The notes: generated by a model from the letters alone, not told the origin. A DNA stretch of 64,000 nucleotides from Sva-07 sp963747375 (GCA_963747375.1 CAVVFL010000007.1:124001-188000), one strand, 5' to 3'; positions 54,027-62,408 are shown, numbered from the stretch's first letter. Translations and numbers: made by a program.

Positions 54027-54482
54027 ATGACCATGGCCGAAGTCGAGTTGTCACCTGCAGCGTACGAACGCCTCAAGGCCGAGTTCGACGATCTGACCAC
54101 GCGCGGCCGGATCGAAGTCGCCAACAAGATCGAGCGTGCCCGTGAGGAAGGCGACCTCAAGGAGAACGCCGGATACCACGCCGCCAAGGACGAGCAGGGC
54201 CACATGGAGGGCCGCATCCGTCAGCTCGAGCACATGCTGGAGAATGCCAAGATCGTCGAGGGCTCGAAGATCTACACGGTGGTGTACGAGGGCGACTCGG
54301 AGGACGACGCCGAGCGGTACCTCATCGGCAACATGGAAGAGCAGGTCGATGGCGCCGACGTGATCAGCCGCACGTCACCACTCGGCATGGTCCTCGATGG
54401 CGCCGAGGTCGGCGCGACCATCACCTACGAGGCACCCAACGGTGCGCTCACCGTGACCGTGCTGCGTGTCGAGCAAGCCTGA
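54027..54482 (+). CDS. greA: Transcription elongation factor GreA
   Basis: A 151-residue GreA: an N-terminal coiled coil with LSPAAYERLKAEFDDLTTRG and the acidic tip EEGDLKENAGYHAAKDEQGH, whose Asp and Glu enter the RNA polymerase secondary channel, then the FKBP-like C-terminal domain (VISRTSPLGMVLDGAEVGAT). It rescues backtracked polymerase by stimulating transcript cleavage. A second ATG two codons in is also a possible start. The next gene begins before its stop, suggesting coupling. Confidence 0.95.
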   Translation: MTMAEVELSPAAYERLKAEFDDLTTRGRIEVANKIERAREEGDLKENAGYHAAKDEQGHMEGRIRQLEHMLENAKIVEGSKIYTVVYEGDSEDDAERYLIGNMEEQVDGADVISRTSPLGMVLDGAEVGATITYEAPNGALTVTVLRVEQA

Positions 54483-55341
54483 GGTCGACGCCGTGAGTCA
54501 GGACATCCTGACGCCCAAACTGCCCCCGGGCAGATTCGTCGACCTCGGCGACCGCGGCACGATCATCGTGCGGGACTTCGGCGGACGCCCGGGAGCCCCT
54601 GTCCTCGCCCTGCTCCACGGATGGACGGCGACGGCCGACCTCAACTGGTTCAAGTGCTACGACGCACTCGGCGAACACTTCCGCGTGATCGCGTTCGATC
54701 ATCGCGGACACGGCGCCGGAGTGCGCACCAAGCAGCCGTTCCGACTGGAGGATTGCGCTGACGACGTCGCCGACGTGACCGCAGCGTTGGGTGTCGACAC
54801 GTTCATTCCTGTCGGCTACTCGATGGGCGGCCCGATCGCCCAGCTCGTGTGGAGGCAACACCCCGAACGGGTCTCCGGGCTCGTGCTGTGCGCGACCGCG
54901 CCATACTTCGCGGCGCGGCGCAGCGAGCGCAGGATGCTGCTCGGCTTGACAGGCCTCGCCACCATGGCTCGCGTCGCCCCGGAGAGCGCCAAGGTCTGGC
55001 TGACCGAACAGCTCTACCTGCAGCGCAAGACGATGCAGTGGGAACCCTGGGCGATCCAGCAGGCGGCCACGCACGACTGGCGAATGGTGCTCGAGGCCGG
55101 ACGGGCGCTCGGCAACTTCTCGTCGACCGGCTGGTTGGCCGAGATCGACGTGCCCGTGTCGAACGTGCTGACGATGCGCGACCAGGTGGTTCCCCTGCGC
55201 CGGCAGGTCAAGCTCTTCGAGCAGATCCCTGACACACGAGCCTTCCGCGTCGACGGTATGCACGATGCCGCCGTCGCCAACGCCGACCGGTTCGTGCCGA
55301 CGCTGATCAGGGCGATCGACTCGGTCGCGCGGCGCTCGTGA
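54466..55341 (+). CDS. Alpha/beta hydrolase
   Basis: A 291-residue hydrolase with the oxyanion-hole segment ALLHGWTATADLNWFKCYDA, the strand-turn FDHRGHGAGV, the nucleophile elbow GYSMGGPIAQL with catalytic Ser, and a C-terminal histidine in FRVDGMHDAAV. The acid residue is probably in MRDQVVPLRRQ. It resembles carboxylesterase or lactonase-type enzymes; the substrate is unknown. The frame opens inside greA; a GTG at 54493, just after the greA stop, is an alternative start. It overlaps the following UbiB-like kinase gene by four bases. Confidence 0.85.
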   Translation: MSSKPEVDAVSQDILTPKLPPGRFVDLGDRGTIIVRDFGGRPGAPVLALLHGWTATADLNWFKCYDALGEHFRVIAFDHRGHGAGVRTKQPFRLEDCADDVADVTAALGVDTFIPVGYSMGGPIAQLVWRQHPERVSGLVLCATAPYFAARRSERRMLLGLTGLATMARVAPESAKVWLTEQLYLQRKTMQWEPWAIQQAATHDWRMVLEAGRALGNFSSTGWLAEIDVPVSNVLTMRDQVVPLRRQVKLFEQIPDTRAFRVDGMHDAAVANADRFVPTLIRAIDSVARRS

Positions 55342-56813
55342 CGATGTCGGCCCGTCGTCGCGGGATCCTGGCCGTCATCATCGCCGGTTCGCTCGGCGCG
55401 CTGATCGTCCTCGCAGCTCGCCGGAGGAGCGGTGCGGGTCACGCCGTCCACCGGACGCGTCTCGGTCGCAATACCCGACTTGCGCGAATGGGCGCCCGGG
55501 TCGGCGCCACCTATGCCACCACGGCGGCCCGCAAGACGTTCGCGTCCGCCGAGCGTCGCGAGGAACTCGATCGCCACCGCGAGTTGCGTTCAGCCCAGCA
55601 GGTCGCCGACGAACTCGGGCACATGAAGGGCGCGCTGATGAAGCTCGGCCAGATGGCCAGCTATCTCGACGACGGACTGCCCGAGCCGCTGCGCCTCGCA
55701 TTGTCCCAACTCCAGTCGAACGCGCCGCCGATGTCGATCGAGCTGTCGATCGCCACGATCGAGCGTGAGCTCGGCCGCTCCGTCGATGAGCTCTTCGTCG
55801 AGTTCGATCCAGATCCGATCGCCGCAGCGTCGATCGGCCAGGTGCATCGGGCATTGATCCGTGACGCGGCCGGCGTGGAGCGCGCCGTGGCGGTCAAGGT
55901 CCAGTACCCGGGTGTCGCCGAGGCCATCGTGGCCGACCTCCGCAACGCGGACCTCCTCGGCGCCGTGCTCCGACAGGGGTTCGGCGGGCTCGACCCGGCC
56001 GAGATGGTCGACGAGATCAAGCTGCGCATCGCCGAGGAGACCGACTACGAACTCGAGGCGCGAAACCAACAGCTCTTCGCCGAGTACTACCGGGATCATC
56101 CCTTCATCAGGGTTCCCGACGTGGTGCCCGAGCTGTCGACACGCTGCGTCCTGACCACCGAACTGGTCGAGGGGTTCACCTGGGCAGAACTGATGCAGCG
56201 GGACCAGGCCGCCCGCGACCGGGCCGGCGAAGTCATCTTCCGGTTCGTGTTCCGCAGCCTCTATCGGATGGGCGCGTTCAACGGCGATCCGCATCCGGGC
56301 AACTATCTGTTCCACGACGACGGCACGGTCACGTTCCTCGACTTCGGTCTCGTCAAGCACTTCACCGCCGAGGAGATGTCGACGTTCGGGTCGATGGTCA
56401 AGGCAGCGGCCGTCGACCACGACCACGCCGAGTTCCGCTCGATCCTGGAAGGTGCAGGCATGTTGCAGCCCGGCGCACCGGTGTCGACCGAGGAGGTCGG
56501 CGAGTACTTCTCGCACTTCTACGACACCGTGCGAACCGACGCCGACATGACCTGGACACGCGATTACGCGAACTCGATCGTCCGCCACACGTTCGATCGC
56601 ACGAGTCCGATCAGCCAGTACGCAACGGTGCCGCGCGCGTTCGTGTTCATCCAGCGGATCAACCTCGGCCTGTACGCCCTCTTGGGCGAGCTTCGTGCGA
56701 CGGGCAACTATCGGCGGATCGCGGCCGAGCTGTGGCCGTTCGTCGGCGCCGAACCCTCCACCGAACTCGGCCGCGCCGAAGCCGCCTGGCTCGCGACCCA
56801 CCCCCACCCCTGA
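55338..56813 (+). CDS. ABC1/UbiB/AarF-family atypical kinase
   Basis: A 491-residue protein with an N-terminal membrane segment (ILAVIIAGSLGALIVLAA) and the ABC1 signatures: the KxGQ motif in GALMKLGQMASYLDDGLPEP, the alanine-rich loop AAASIGQVHRALIRDAAG, the lysine AVKVQYPGV, the catalytic NGDPHPGNYLF and metal-binding FLDFGLVKHF. Such kinases act on lipid or quinone metabolism at the membrane; in actinobacteria the target is mostly unknown. It is coupled to the hydrolase gene (GTGA-type overlap) and followed by a perfect long palindrome. Confidence 0.88.
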   Translation: MTMSARRRGILAVIIAGSLGALIVLAARRRSGAGHAVHRTRLGRNTRLARMGARVGATYATTAARKTFASAERREELDRHRELRSAQQVADELGHMKGALMKLGQMASYLDDGLPEPLRLALSQLQSNAPPMSIELSIATIERELGRSVDELFVEFDPDPIAAASIGQVHRALIRDAAGVERAVAVKVQYPGVAEAIVADLRNADLLGAVLRQGFGGLDPAEMVDEIKLRIAEETDYELEARNQQLFAEYYRDHPFIRVPDVVPELSTRCVLTTELVEGFTWAELMQRDQAARDRAGEVIFRFVFRSLYRMGAFNGDPHPGNYLFHDDGTVTFLDFGLVKHFTAEEMSTFGSMVKAAAVDHDHAEFRSILEGAGMLQPGAPVSTEEVGEYFSHFYDTVRTDADMTWTRDYANSIVRHTFDRTSPISQYATVPRAFVFIQRINLGLYALLGELRATGNYRRIAAELWPFVGAEPSTELGRAEAAWLATHPHP

Positions 56814-56831
56814 CCCGACACGAGCCCGAAA

Positions 56832-56845
56832 GGTCCGAAAGGACC
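56832..56845. repeat. Small GGTCC-GAAA-GGACC hairpin
   Basis: Five-base stem with a GAAA loop immediately before palindrome copy 5, downstream of the UbiB-like gene. Confidence 0.4.
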
Positions 56846-56898
56846 CGAAATTCGGAGCGATCGTTGCGCTCAGCGCAACGATCGCTCCGAATTTCGGG
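56844..56898. repeat. Dispersed palindrome, copy 5 (GAAATTC family, CGGAGC type), perfect
   Basis: Two 27-base arms are exact complements with a single C between them; the arm starts CCCGAAATTCGGAGCGATCG. It is the most perfect copy in the window and lies between two co-directional genes, so it may also act as a terminator. Confidence 0.9.
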
Positions 56899-56974
56899 TT
56901 GGGGGTTGGGGGTGGGTGGTTGGGAGTTGGGTAAGGGATGTGTGGGTTGACGTGGGGGTGGCCGGCTTCGCAAG

Positions 56975-56980
56975 TAGCGT
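56975..56980 (+). promoter_or_regulatory. -10 like box TAGCGT, leaderless style
   Basis: TAGCGT lies seven bases before the ATG of the FKBP lipoprotein, fixing that start over an earlier ATG at 56916. Confidence 0.45.
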
Positions 56981-56987
56981 CGTTGCG

Positions 56988-57926
56988 ATGCGCCGGACCC
57001 TCCCCGTACTTCTCACCGCCACCTTGTTGCTGGCTGCATGCAGCAGCGATGGCGATTCCTCCACCGACGGGAGCACCGTCGAGTCGACCGTGTCGAGCGA
57101 CAGCTCCGCCACGACAGATCCAGCGACCGACTCGAGCACCCCCGCGACGCCGGCCACCAACCCCGACAAGCCCGAGGTCGAGATCCCCGACGCGATCCCG
57201 ACCGAGCTCCAGATCACGGTCATCGAACCCGGCAGCGGCCCCGAGGCCCAGGCAGGCGACACCGTGATCGTCGATTACGTCGGCGTGCGCAGCAGCGACG
57301 GCGTCGAGTTCGACAACAGCTACGACCGCTTCGAACCGTTCCCGGTCGTGCTCGGCCAGGGCAGCGTCATCAAGGGCTGGGACGACGGTCTCGTCGGCGC
57401 CCAGGCCGGCGCCAAGATCCGTCTCGACATCCCGAGCGACCTTGCGTACGGTGCCGAGGCTCGTGGCGACATCATCGGCGAGAACGAGGCATTGACGTTC
57501 CTCATCGAGGTCCGCGCCGTCATCCAACCGCCGGATGCAGCCGACGCGCCGACCGACGCCGGCGTTCCGACGTCCGAGGGTGCCACCGAGACCACCACCG
57601 TCGACCTGCGTGAGGGCGAGGGTGACGAGATGCAGCCCGGCCAGACCGGCGTCGTCAACTACGTCGTGTTCCGCGGCGACAACCTCGTGGAACTCGAGAG
57701 CAGCTGGACCGCCGAGCCCGTGCAGATCGGTACGGCTGCCGGCAGCGGCTTTCCCGGCTTCGTGAAGGGTCTGCCCGGCATGAAGGTCGGCGGTCGTCGC
57801 GCCATCATCATCCCGCCGGCCGACGCGTTCGGCCCCGACGGCAACCCACAGCTCGGGCTTCCCGCCGGATCCGACATGATCGTGGTCGTCGACCTCCTCG
57901 GCATCTACGGCACCCCGACCGAGTGA
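56988..57926 (+). CDS. FKBP-type peptidyl-prolyl isomerase lipoprotein, two FKBP domains
   Basis: From MRRTLPVLLTATLLLAAC, a lipoprotein signal with its Cys at residue 18, the protein has a Ser/Thr/Asp-rich linker and then a canonical FKBP domain at about residues 70-185 (GDTVIVDYVGVRSSDGVEFD; VVLGQGSVIKGWDDGLVGAQ; IPSDLAYGAEARGDIIGENE). A second, more divergent FKBP-like domain follows at about 210-312 (GFPGFVKGLPGMKVGGRRAI; IIPPADAFGPDGNPQLGLPA). It would speed proline isomerisation of exported proteins outside the membrane. The second domain lacks some active-site aromatic residues and may be structural. The ATG is set by the promoter box and signal peptide. Confidence 0.9.
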   Translation: MRRTLPVLLTATLLLAACSSDGDSSTDGSTVESTVSSDSSATTDPATDSSTPATPATNPDKPEVEIPDAIPTELQITVIEPGSGPEAQAGDTVIVDYVGVRSSDGVEFDNSYDRFEPFPVVLGQGSVIKGWDDGLVGAQAGAKIRLDIPSDLAYGAEARGDIIGENEALTFLIEVRAVIQPPDAADAPTDAGVPTSEGATETTTVDLREGEGDEMQPGQTGVVNYVVFRGDNLVELESSWTAEPVQIGTAAGSGFPGFVKGLPGMKVGGRRAIIIPPADAFGPDGNPQLGLPAGSDMIVVVDLLGIYGTPTE

Positions 57927-57929
57927 CGA

Positions 57930-57964
57930 GACGTCCACGATGTGTCCGACACATCGTGGACGTC
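57930..57964. terminator. Bidirectional hairpin between FKBP gene and nadC
   Basis: Perfect 16-base arms (GACGTCCACGATGTGT / ACACATCGTGGACGTC) with loop CCG. It ends inside the nadC stop codon and starts just past the FKBP stop, so it can end both convergent transcripts. No long T-run follows on either side. Confidence 0.7.
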
Positions 57965-58871
57965 AAGCTGGTTGGAGATCGAGGCCGAGGTCGAGGACCC
58001 GCGCCGAGTGGGTCAACTCGCCCACGGCGATGAAGTCGACACCCGTCGCCGCCACGGCGCGGGCCGAGTCGAGCGTGAGCCCGCCGCTGGCCTCCAGACG
58101 AACGGCGCCGTCGAGTTCATCGCGGATCGCGACGGCCTCGCGCATCTGATCGGGAGTGAAGTTGTCGATCAGGACCTCGTCGGCGCCGGCGGCGATCGCC
58201 TCACGCAGCCCCTCGAGCGAGTCGACTTCGATCTCGACGGCGATGGTCGCTTCGAGGTCACGAACCCGCCGATAGGCCTCGGTGATCCCGCCTGCCGCCG
58301 CAATGTGGTTGTCCTTGACGAGCGCCATGTCGGACAGTCCCATCCGGTGATTGGCCCCACCGCCGCAGCGAACCGCGTACTTCTCCAGCGCCCTCAGCCC
58401 AGGTGTCGTCTTGCGGGTGTCACGCACCACGGCCGAGGTGCCGTGCAGCGCGTCGGCCCATCGCCGGGTCGATGACGCCACACCCGACAGGTGACAGAGC
58501 AGGTTCAGCGCCGTGCGCTCGGCGGTCAGCAGCAACCGCGTCGGTGCCGTCACCTCGGCGACCTTCGTGCCGGGTTGCACCGACGTGCCGTCGGCGACCA
58601 GCTGCGTGAACTCGCTGGCTTCGTCGCCGCACACGGTCTCGATCACCGCAGCAACGATCGGGAGTCCGGCGATCACTCCGGCTTCGCGCGCCCCGAACGT
58701 CGCCGTGCTGCGCTGATCGGCATCGATCGTCGCGACCGAGGTGACGTCGACGCCGCCCATCAGGTCCTCGAGAACAGCGTTGCGGACGATGCCGGCAATC
58801 GCATCGGGATCGAGGCCTCCGGCGATCAAGTGCCGGCGAGTCGCCTCCGACAACGGATGGAACACGAACAT
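57963..58871 (-). CDS. nadC: Quinolinate phosphoribosyltransferase (nicotinate-nucleotide pyrophosphorylase)
   Basis: A 302-residue NadC. Seen are LEDLMGGVDVTSVATIDADQ, AERTALNLLCHLSGVASSTR, the PRPP/substrate region VVRDTRKTTPGLRALEKYAV, GGGANHRMGLSDMALVKDNH and the barrel end VRLEASGGLTLDSARAVAAT then VDFIAVGELTHSA. It turns quinolinate into nicotinate mononucleotide. It is the third gene of a nadA-nadB-nadC run on the minus strand, set off from nadB by a hairpin. Confidence 0.95.
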   Translation of the reverse strand: MFVFHPLSEATRRHLIAGGLDPDAIAGIVRNAVLEDLMGGVDVTSVATIDADQRSTATFGAREAGVIAGLPIVAAVIETVCGDEASEFTQLVADGTSVQPGTKVAEVTAPTRLLLTAERTALNLLCHLSGVASSTRRWADALHGTSAVVRDTRKTTPGLRALEKYAVRCGGGANHRMGLSDMALVKDNHIAAAGGITEAYRRVRDLEATIAVEIEVDSLEGLREAIAAGADEVLIDNFTPDQMREAVAIRDELDGAVRLEASGGLTLDSARAVAATGVDFIAVGELTHSARVLDLGLDLQPA

Positions 58872-58891
58872 GCGGCGAGTGTACGAGCGCC

Positions 58892-58922
58892 GTTACTCAT
58901 GGTGTCTGACACCATGGGTAAC
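58892..58922. repeat. Near-perfect palindrome between nadB and nadC
   Basis: Fifteen-base arms GTTACTCATGGTGTC / GACACCATGGGTAAC with one wobble pair and a central T. It shares the core TGTC-N-GACA with the nadC terminator and may be an operator, an RNA processing site or part of a repeat family. Confidence 0.6.
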
Positions 58923-58924
58923 GG

Positions 58925-60613
58925 TCACGTGTGGGGGCGATCGGCCACCGCGAGTGCACCCGATGCGTCGAGGGTGACATCGAGATGGCGGAGCCACTCC
59001 TCGAGCGGCTCGGGGTAGTCCGATCGACGATGGCAGCCACGACTCTCGTGACGGGTGCGTGCCGCAGCGACGACCGCCGAGGCGACGGTGATGATGTTGG
59101 TCCCCTCCCACGTACGCCGCGATGGCTCGACCGCCGGGTCGTCGATCTCCCCGGTCCGCTTCGCTGACCGCATTCCCCTGGCGATCGATCCGAGTGCGCC
59201 GGTCGCCGACGCCAACGACATCTCGTCACGAAGCACCCCGACGTGGCGCGACATCACGGCGCGAACCTCGCGCAATCGCGCGGGATCGAGCAATGGATGG
59301 TTCAACGGATCGTCGATCTCGAGGTCGATCGGCACCCGATCGGGCAGCTCCCAGGCGAGATCACGGCCGACCCGGGTGCCGGCCACGATCGACTCGGTGA
59401 GGCTGTTCGACGCGAGACGATTCGCACCGTGCACGCCGGTCGCCGACACCTCCCCCACGGCGTACAGCCCGCGCAAGGCGGTGTGTCCGTCGAGGCCGGC
59501 GCGGATACCGCCGCACGCATAGTGCGCTGCCGGCGCCACCGGAATCCGATCGACGGCGGGGTCGAGCCCGATCTCGCGGCACGCCTCGGTGATCGACGGG
59601 AACCGCTCGTAGAAGCGCTCGCCCATGTGCGTCGCATCGAGGTAGACGTGGTCGTCGATTCCGCCCGGCGCTTCGGCCATCCGCCGGCTGATCGCCGCTG
59701 CGACCACGTCACGGGGGGCGAGGTCCTCGAGCGGATGCACGCCGACCATCACCCGCTCGCCGGCACCGTCGAACAGGATCGCGCCCTCACCGCGCACCGC
59801 CTCGGACACCAGCGCCTGCTGGCCGAGTGCATCGGCCCCGCGCCACATGACGGTCGGGTGGAACTGCACGAACTCGACGTCGGTGACGCAAAGCCCCGCG
59901 CGGAGCGCCATCGCCACCCCGTCGCCGGTGACCGCGGGCGGGTTCGACGTGGACGCGAACACCTGGCCATAGCCACCGGACGCGATCACAATGGCGCGCG
60001 CCATGACCACCCCGACCGAGACGAGCACCCCGTGTTCGTCGGTCTTGCCGATCCGCACTCCGACCGCCTGGCGCTCGCCGTCCGGCGCCGTGCCGAGCAC
60101 GAGATCGAGGGCAAACGCGTGGCCGAGCACCTCGACGCCGGCGCCGATGGCCGATTCGTCGAGCGTGCGCTGCACCTCGGCCCCCGAGCGGTCGCCGCCC
60201 GAATGAACGATGCGATTGTGGCTGTGCCCACCCTCGCGAGTCAGGGCGATGTCGGTGCCACCATGTTCGGGGTCGAACGCCGCGCCGAGCCGCATGAGGT
60301 AGCGGATCGACTTCGGCGCCTCGGTCACCAACTCCCGCACGACGGCCTCGTCGCACAGCCCTGCGCCTGCTTCGAGCGTGTCTCGTACGTGGTCCTCGAT
60401 CGTGTCGCTCGGGTCGAGCACGCCGGCGAGTCCGCCCTGGGCCCACTGCGTCGAACCGGCGGAGAGCACGTCCTTGGTGACCACCAGGACGCTGCGGACC
60501 GGTCGGACCGCCAGCGCCGCCGACAGTCCGGCCGCACCCGAGCCGAGCACGACCACATCGACATCGCGCTCCCAGGTCGCTGGCGGCGCTGCCAAGCGCC
60601 TCGGCAGGCTCAC
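58925..60613 (-). CDS. nadB: L-aspartate oxidase
   Basis: A 562-residue FAD enzyme. The dinucleotide-binding motif is VVLGSGAAGLSAALAV, then TQWAQGGLAG for the FAD, substrate-site blocks GGHSHNRIVHSGGDRSGAEV, EFVQFHPTVMW and APAAHYACGGIRAGLDGHT, and GEVSATGVHGANRLASNSLT near the end of the FAD domain. A helical succinate-dehydrogenase-like C-terminal domain follows. It oxidises aspartate to iminoaspartate for quinolinate synthesis by NadA. Its start is one base after the nadA stop, so the two are surely co-transcribed. Confidence 0.95.
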   Translation of the reverse strand: MSLPRRLAAPPATWERDVDVVVLGSGAAGLSAALAVRPVRSVLVVTKDVLSAGSTQWAQGGLAGVLDPSDTIEDHVRDTLEAGAGLCDEAVVRELVTEAPKSIRYLMRLGAAFDPEHGGTDIALTREGGHSHNRIVHSGGDRSGAEVQRTLDESAIGAGVEVLGHAFALDLVLGTAPDGERQAVGVRIGKTDEHGVLVSVGVVMARAIVIASGGYGQVFASTSNPPAVTGDGVAMALRAGLCVTDVEFVQFHPTVMWRGADALGQQALVSEAVRGEGAILFDGAGERVMVGVHPLEDLAPRDVVAAAISRRMAEAPGGIDDHVYLDATHMGERFYERFPSITEACREIGLDPAVDRIPVAPAAHYACGGIRAGLDGHTALRGLYAVGEVSATGVHGANRLASNSLTESIVAGTRVGRDLAWELPDRVPIDLEIDDPLNHPLLDPARLREVRAVMSRHVGVLRDEMSLASATGALGSIARGMRSAKRTGEIDDPAVEPSRRTWEGTNIITVASAVVAAARTRHESRGCHRRSDYPEPLEEWLRHLDVTLDASGALAVADRPHT

Positions 60614-60614
60614 C

Positions 60615-61610
60615 TCACTCGGCCGATGCCGAGGGAGTGCCGATGGCGATCATCCGCTCGACCGACAGGCGGGCGCGGTCGGCGATGTCACGGTCGACGA
60701 AGACCTCGTCGGTGCCGTCGCGCAACGATCGCAGCAGCTTCGCCGGGGTGATCATCTTCATGTACTTGCACACCGCGGCGCGGTTGACCGGGACGAACTC
60801 GGTTGTGGAGTTCACCTTCTCGAGTTGGTGGATCATCCCGGTTTCGGTAGCGACGAGCACCTTCGCTGCCGTCGTCGCCCGAGCGGCATCGACCATCCCA
60901 CCGGTCGACAACACCTTCGCGCGCTCGGCGGGCACGACCCCCGACGAGACGAGGTACAGCGCACTGGTGGCACACCCGCACTCGGGGTGAACGAACAACT
61001 CGGCCTCGGGCTCGGCGTCGACCAGGGCTCGCAGTTCGGCGCCGTTGATGCCGGCGTGCACATGGCATTCGCCCATCCAGATGTGCATGTTGTCGCGGCC
61101 GGTGAGCCGCTGCACGTGGGCGCCGAGGAACTGGTCGGGCAGGAACAGCACCTCCTGGTCACGAGGGATCGACTCGACGACCTCGACCGCGTTCGACGAG
61201 GTGCAGCAGATGTCGGTCTCGGCCTTGACCTCGGCGGTGGTGTTCACGTAGCTGACGACGACCGCCCCGGGATGTTCGGCCTTCCAGGCCCGCAACTGCT
61301 CTGCGTTGATGGTCTCCGCGAGGCTGCAGCCCGCGGCCGCGTCGGGGATGAGGACGGTCTTGTCGTAGGCGAGGATCTTGGCCGACTCGGCCATGAAGTG
61401 CACCCCGCAGAACACGATCGTCGATGCATCCACCGCCGCCGCGACGCGCGAGAGGCCGAGCGAGTCGCCCACATGATGAGCGATGTCCTGGATCTCGGGC
61501 ACCTGATAGTTGTGGGCGAGGATGACGGCGTCACGCTCCTTTGCGAGCGCGAGCACCTGCTCGCGCCAATCGCTCGGCAGCACCTCGACGTTGACGGCGG
61601 TCTCGGTCAC
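60615..61610 (-). CDS. nadA: Quinolinate synthase, 4Fe-4S
   Basis: A 331-residue NadA with AVILAHNYQVPEIQDIAHHV, and the three iron-sulfur cysteines in IVFCGVHFMAESAKIL, DICCTSSNAVEVV and HPECGCATS. It joins iminoaspartate and dihydroxyacetone phosphate into quinolinate. The GTG at 61610 (VTETAVNVEV) is chosen over the ATG ten codons upstream, because TACGCT lies exactly six bases before the GTG and the ATG region would then be promoter. Operon with nadB and nadC. Confidence 0.92.
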   Translation of the reverse strand: MTETAVNVEVLPSDWREQVLALAKERDAVILAHNYQVPEIQDIAHHVGDSLGLSRVAAAVDASTIVFCGVHFMAESAKILAYDKTVLIPDAAAGCSLAETINAEQLRAWKAEHPGAVVVSYVNTTAEVKAETDICCTSSNAVEVVESIPRDQEVLFLPDQFLGAHVQRLTGRDNMHIWMGECHVHAGINGAELRALVDAEPEAELFVHPECGCATSALYLVSSGVVPAERAKVLSTGGMVDAARATTAAKVLVATETGMIHQLEKVNSTTEFVPVNRAAVCKYMKMITPAKLLRSLRDGTDEVFVDRDIADRARLSVERMIAIGTPSASAE

Positions 61611-61616
61611 GCAGCA

Positions 61617-61622
61617 AGCGTA
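61617..61622 (-). promoter_or_regulatory. -10 like box TACGCT of the nadABC operon
   Basis: TACGCT on the minus strand ends six bases before a GTG that gives a normal NadA N-terminus, repeating the leaderless spacing of other genes here. Confidence 0.45.
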
Positions 61623-61669
61623 GGTGAGATCGAGCGGCATCCGACCAGTGAGTTGAGGTGGTGCGAATC

Positions 61670-61716
61670 GGTGTCGCCGCTGAGATCATGCTCGGCCTCG
61701 GCCGGCTGGCGACACC
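61670..61716 (-). terminator. Inverted repeat after the iclR-type gene
   Basis: GGTGTCGCC and GGCGACACC, nine-base arms 29 bases apart, begin directly at the stop of the IclR-type gene. It could end that transcript; the loop is long and no T-run follows. Confidence 0.3.
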
Positions 61717-62352
61717 TCAGGTGGAGATGCGGCCGGTGGCGGCGATCACGGCGTCACCGAAGCGTTTGCCCGGTTGACGGCTGAGGCGTTCGATCGGCCC
61801 GCTCACGGAGAGCGCGGCGATCGTCGAGCCGTCCGCTGCGACGACAGGCGCGCTGACGGAGGCCACGCCGGCTTCGCGCTCGCCGACGCTCTGGATCCAT
61901 CCGGTCCGTGAGCGCTCACCCGACAGCACGCGTCCCGCCGACCCCACGTCGAGGGGCAGGAGCGCTCCCTGCGGCACGATCCACCGCAGGCCGTGGGTCG
62001 ACTCGAGCGACAGCACGCACCGTCGTTGAGTTCCCTCCTGAACGAAGAGCTGCACACTCTCGCCCGTCTCGTCACGCAGGTCGGCGAGGACCGGACGTGC
62101 GTGATCGATCAGTGGGAAGCGCTCCGCCGCTGCCTGTCCGAGCGGAACGAGGCCGAGTCCGAGCTCGAACCGACCATCGCCGTCACGCCGCAACATCCCG
62201 TGCTGCTCCAGCGCTGCCGCCAAACGATGGGCGGTCGCGCGCGGGAGGCCTGTCGACTCCTGCAATTCCGTCAGCGTGCACGGGCCCGACGCCACCGAAC
62301 GAATGATGCTCATCGCCTTGTCGAGGACGCCGACGCCCGTTACGCTGTCCAT
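61717..62352 (-). CDS. IclR family regulator, likely of leucine genes
   Basis: A 211-residue IclR protein with an N-terminal winged helix (AMSIIRSVASGPCTLTELQE; STGLPRATAHRLAAALEQHG) and a C-terminal GAF-like ligand domain (ESVQLFVQEGTQRRCVLSLE; LLPLDVGSAGRVLSGE). The start at MDSVTGVGVLDK is preferred. It diverges from leuC with a 21-base palindrome in the 56-base gap. In Corynebacterium and Streptomyces, IclR regulators (LtbR, NdgR) placed this way control leuCD, and the same role is inferred here. It is shorter than the usual 240-260 residues. Confidence 0.85.
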   Translation of the reverse strand: MDSVTGVGVLDKAMSIIRSVASGPCTLTELQESTGLPRATAHRLAAALEQHGMLRRDGDGRFELGLGLVPLGQAAAERFPLIDHARPVLADLRDETGESVQLFVQEGTQRRCVLSLESTHGLRWIVPQGALLPLDVGSAGRVLSGERSRTGWIQSVGEREAGVASVSAPVVAADGSTIAALSVSGPIERLSRQPGKRFGDAVIAATGRIST

Positions 62353-62361
62353 ATCGCAAGA

Positions 62362-62367
62362 AGTGTA
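62362..62367 (-). promoter_or_regulatory. -10 like box TACACT of the iclR-type gene
   Basis: TACACT on the minus strand lies nine bases before the regulator ATG and overlaps the palindromic operator, which would allow self-repression. Confidence 0.35.
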
Positions 62368-62385
62368 TCCCATATATTGAGATAC
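62365..62385. promoter_or_regulatory. Probable IclR operator in the iclR-leuC gap
   Basis: GTATCCCATATATTGAGATAC has GTATC/GATAC ends and an AT-rich centre. It covers TATATT (62373-62378), a likely -10 for leuC, and touches the -10 of the regulator gene. Confidence 0.55.
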
Positions 62386-62408
62386 GACCAGCAACGAGGA
62401 GCAACGAC

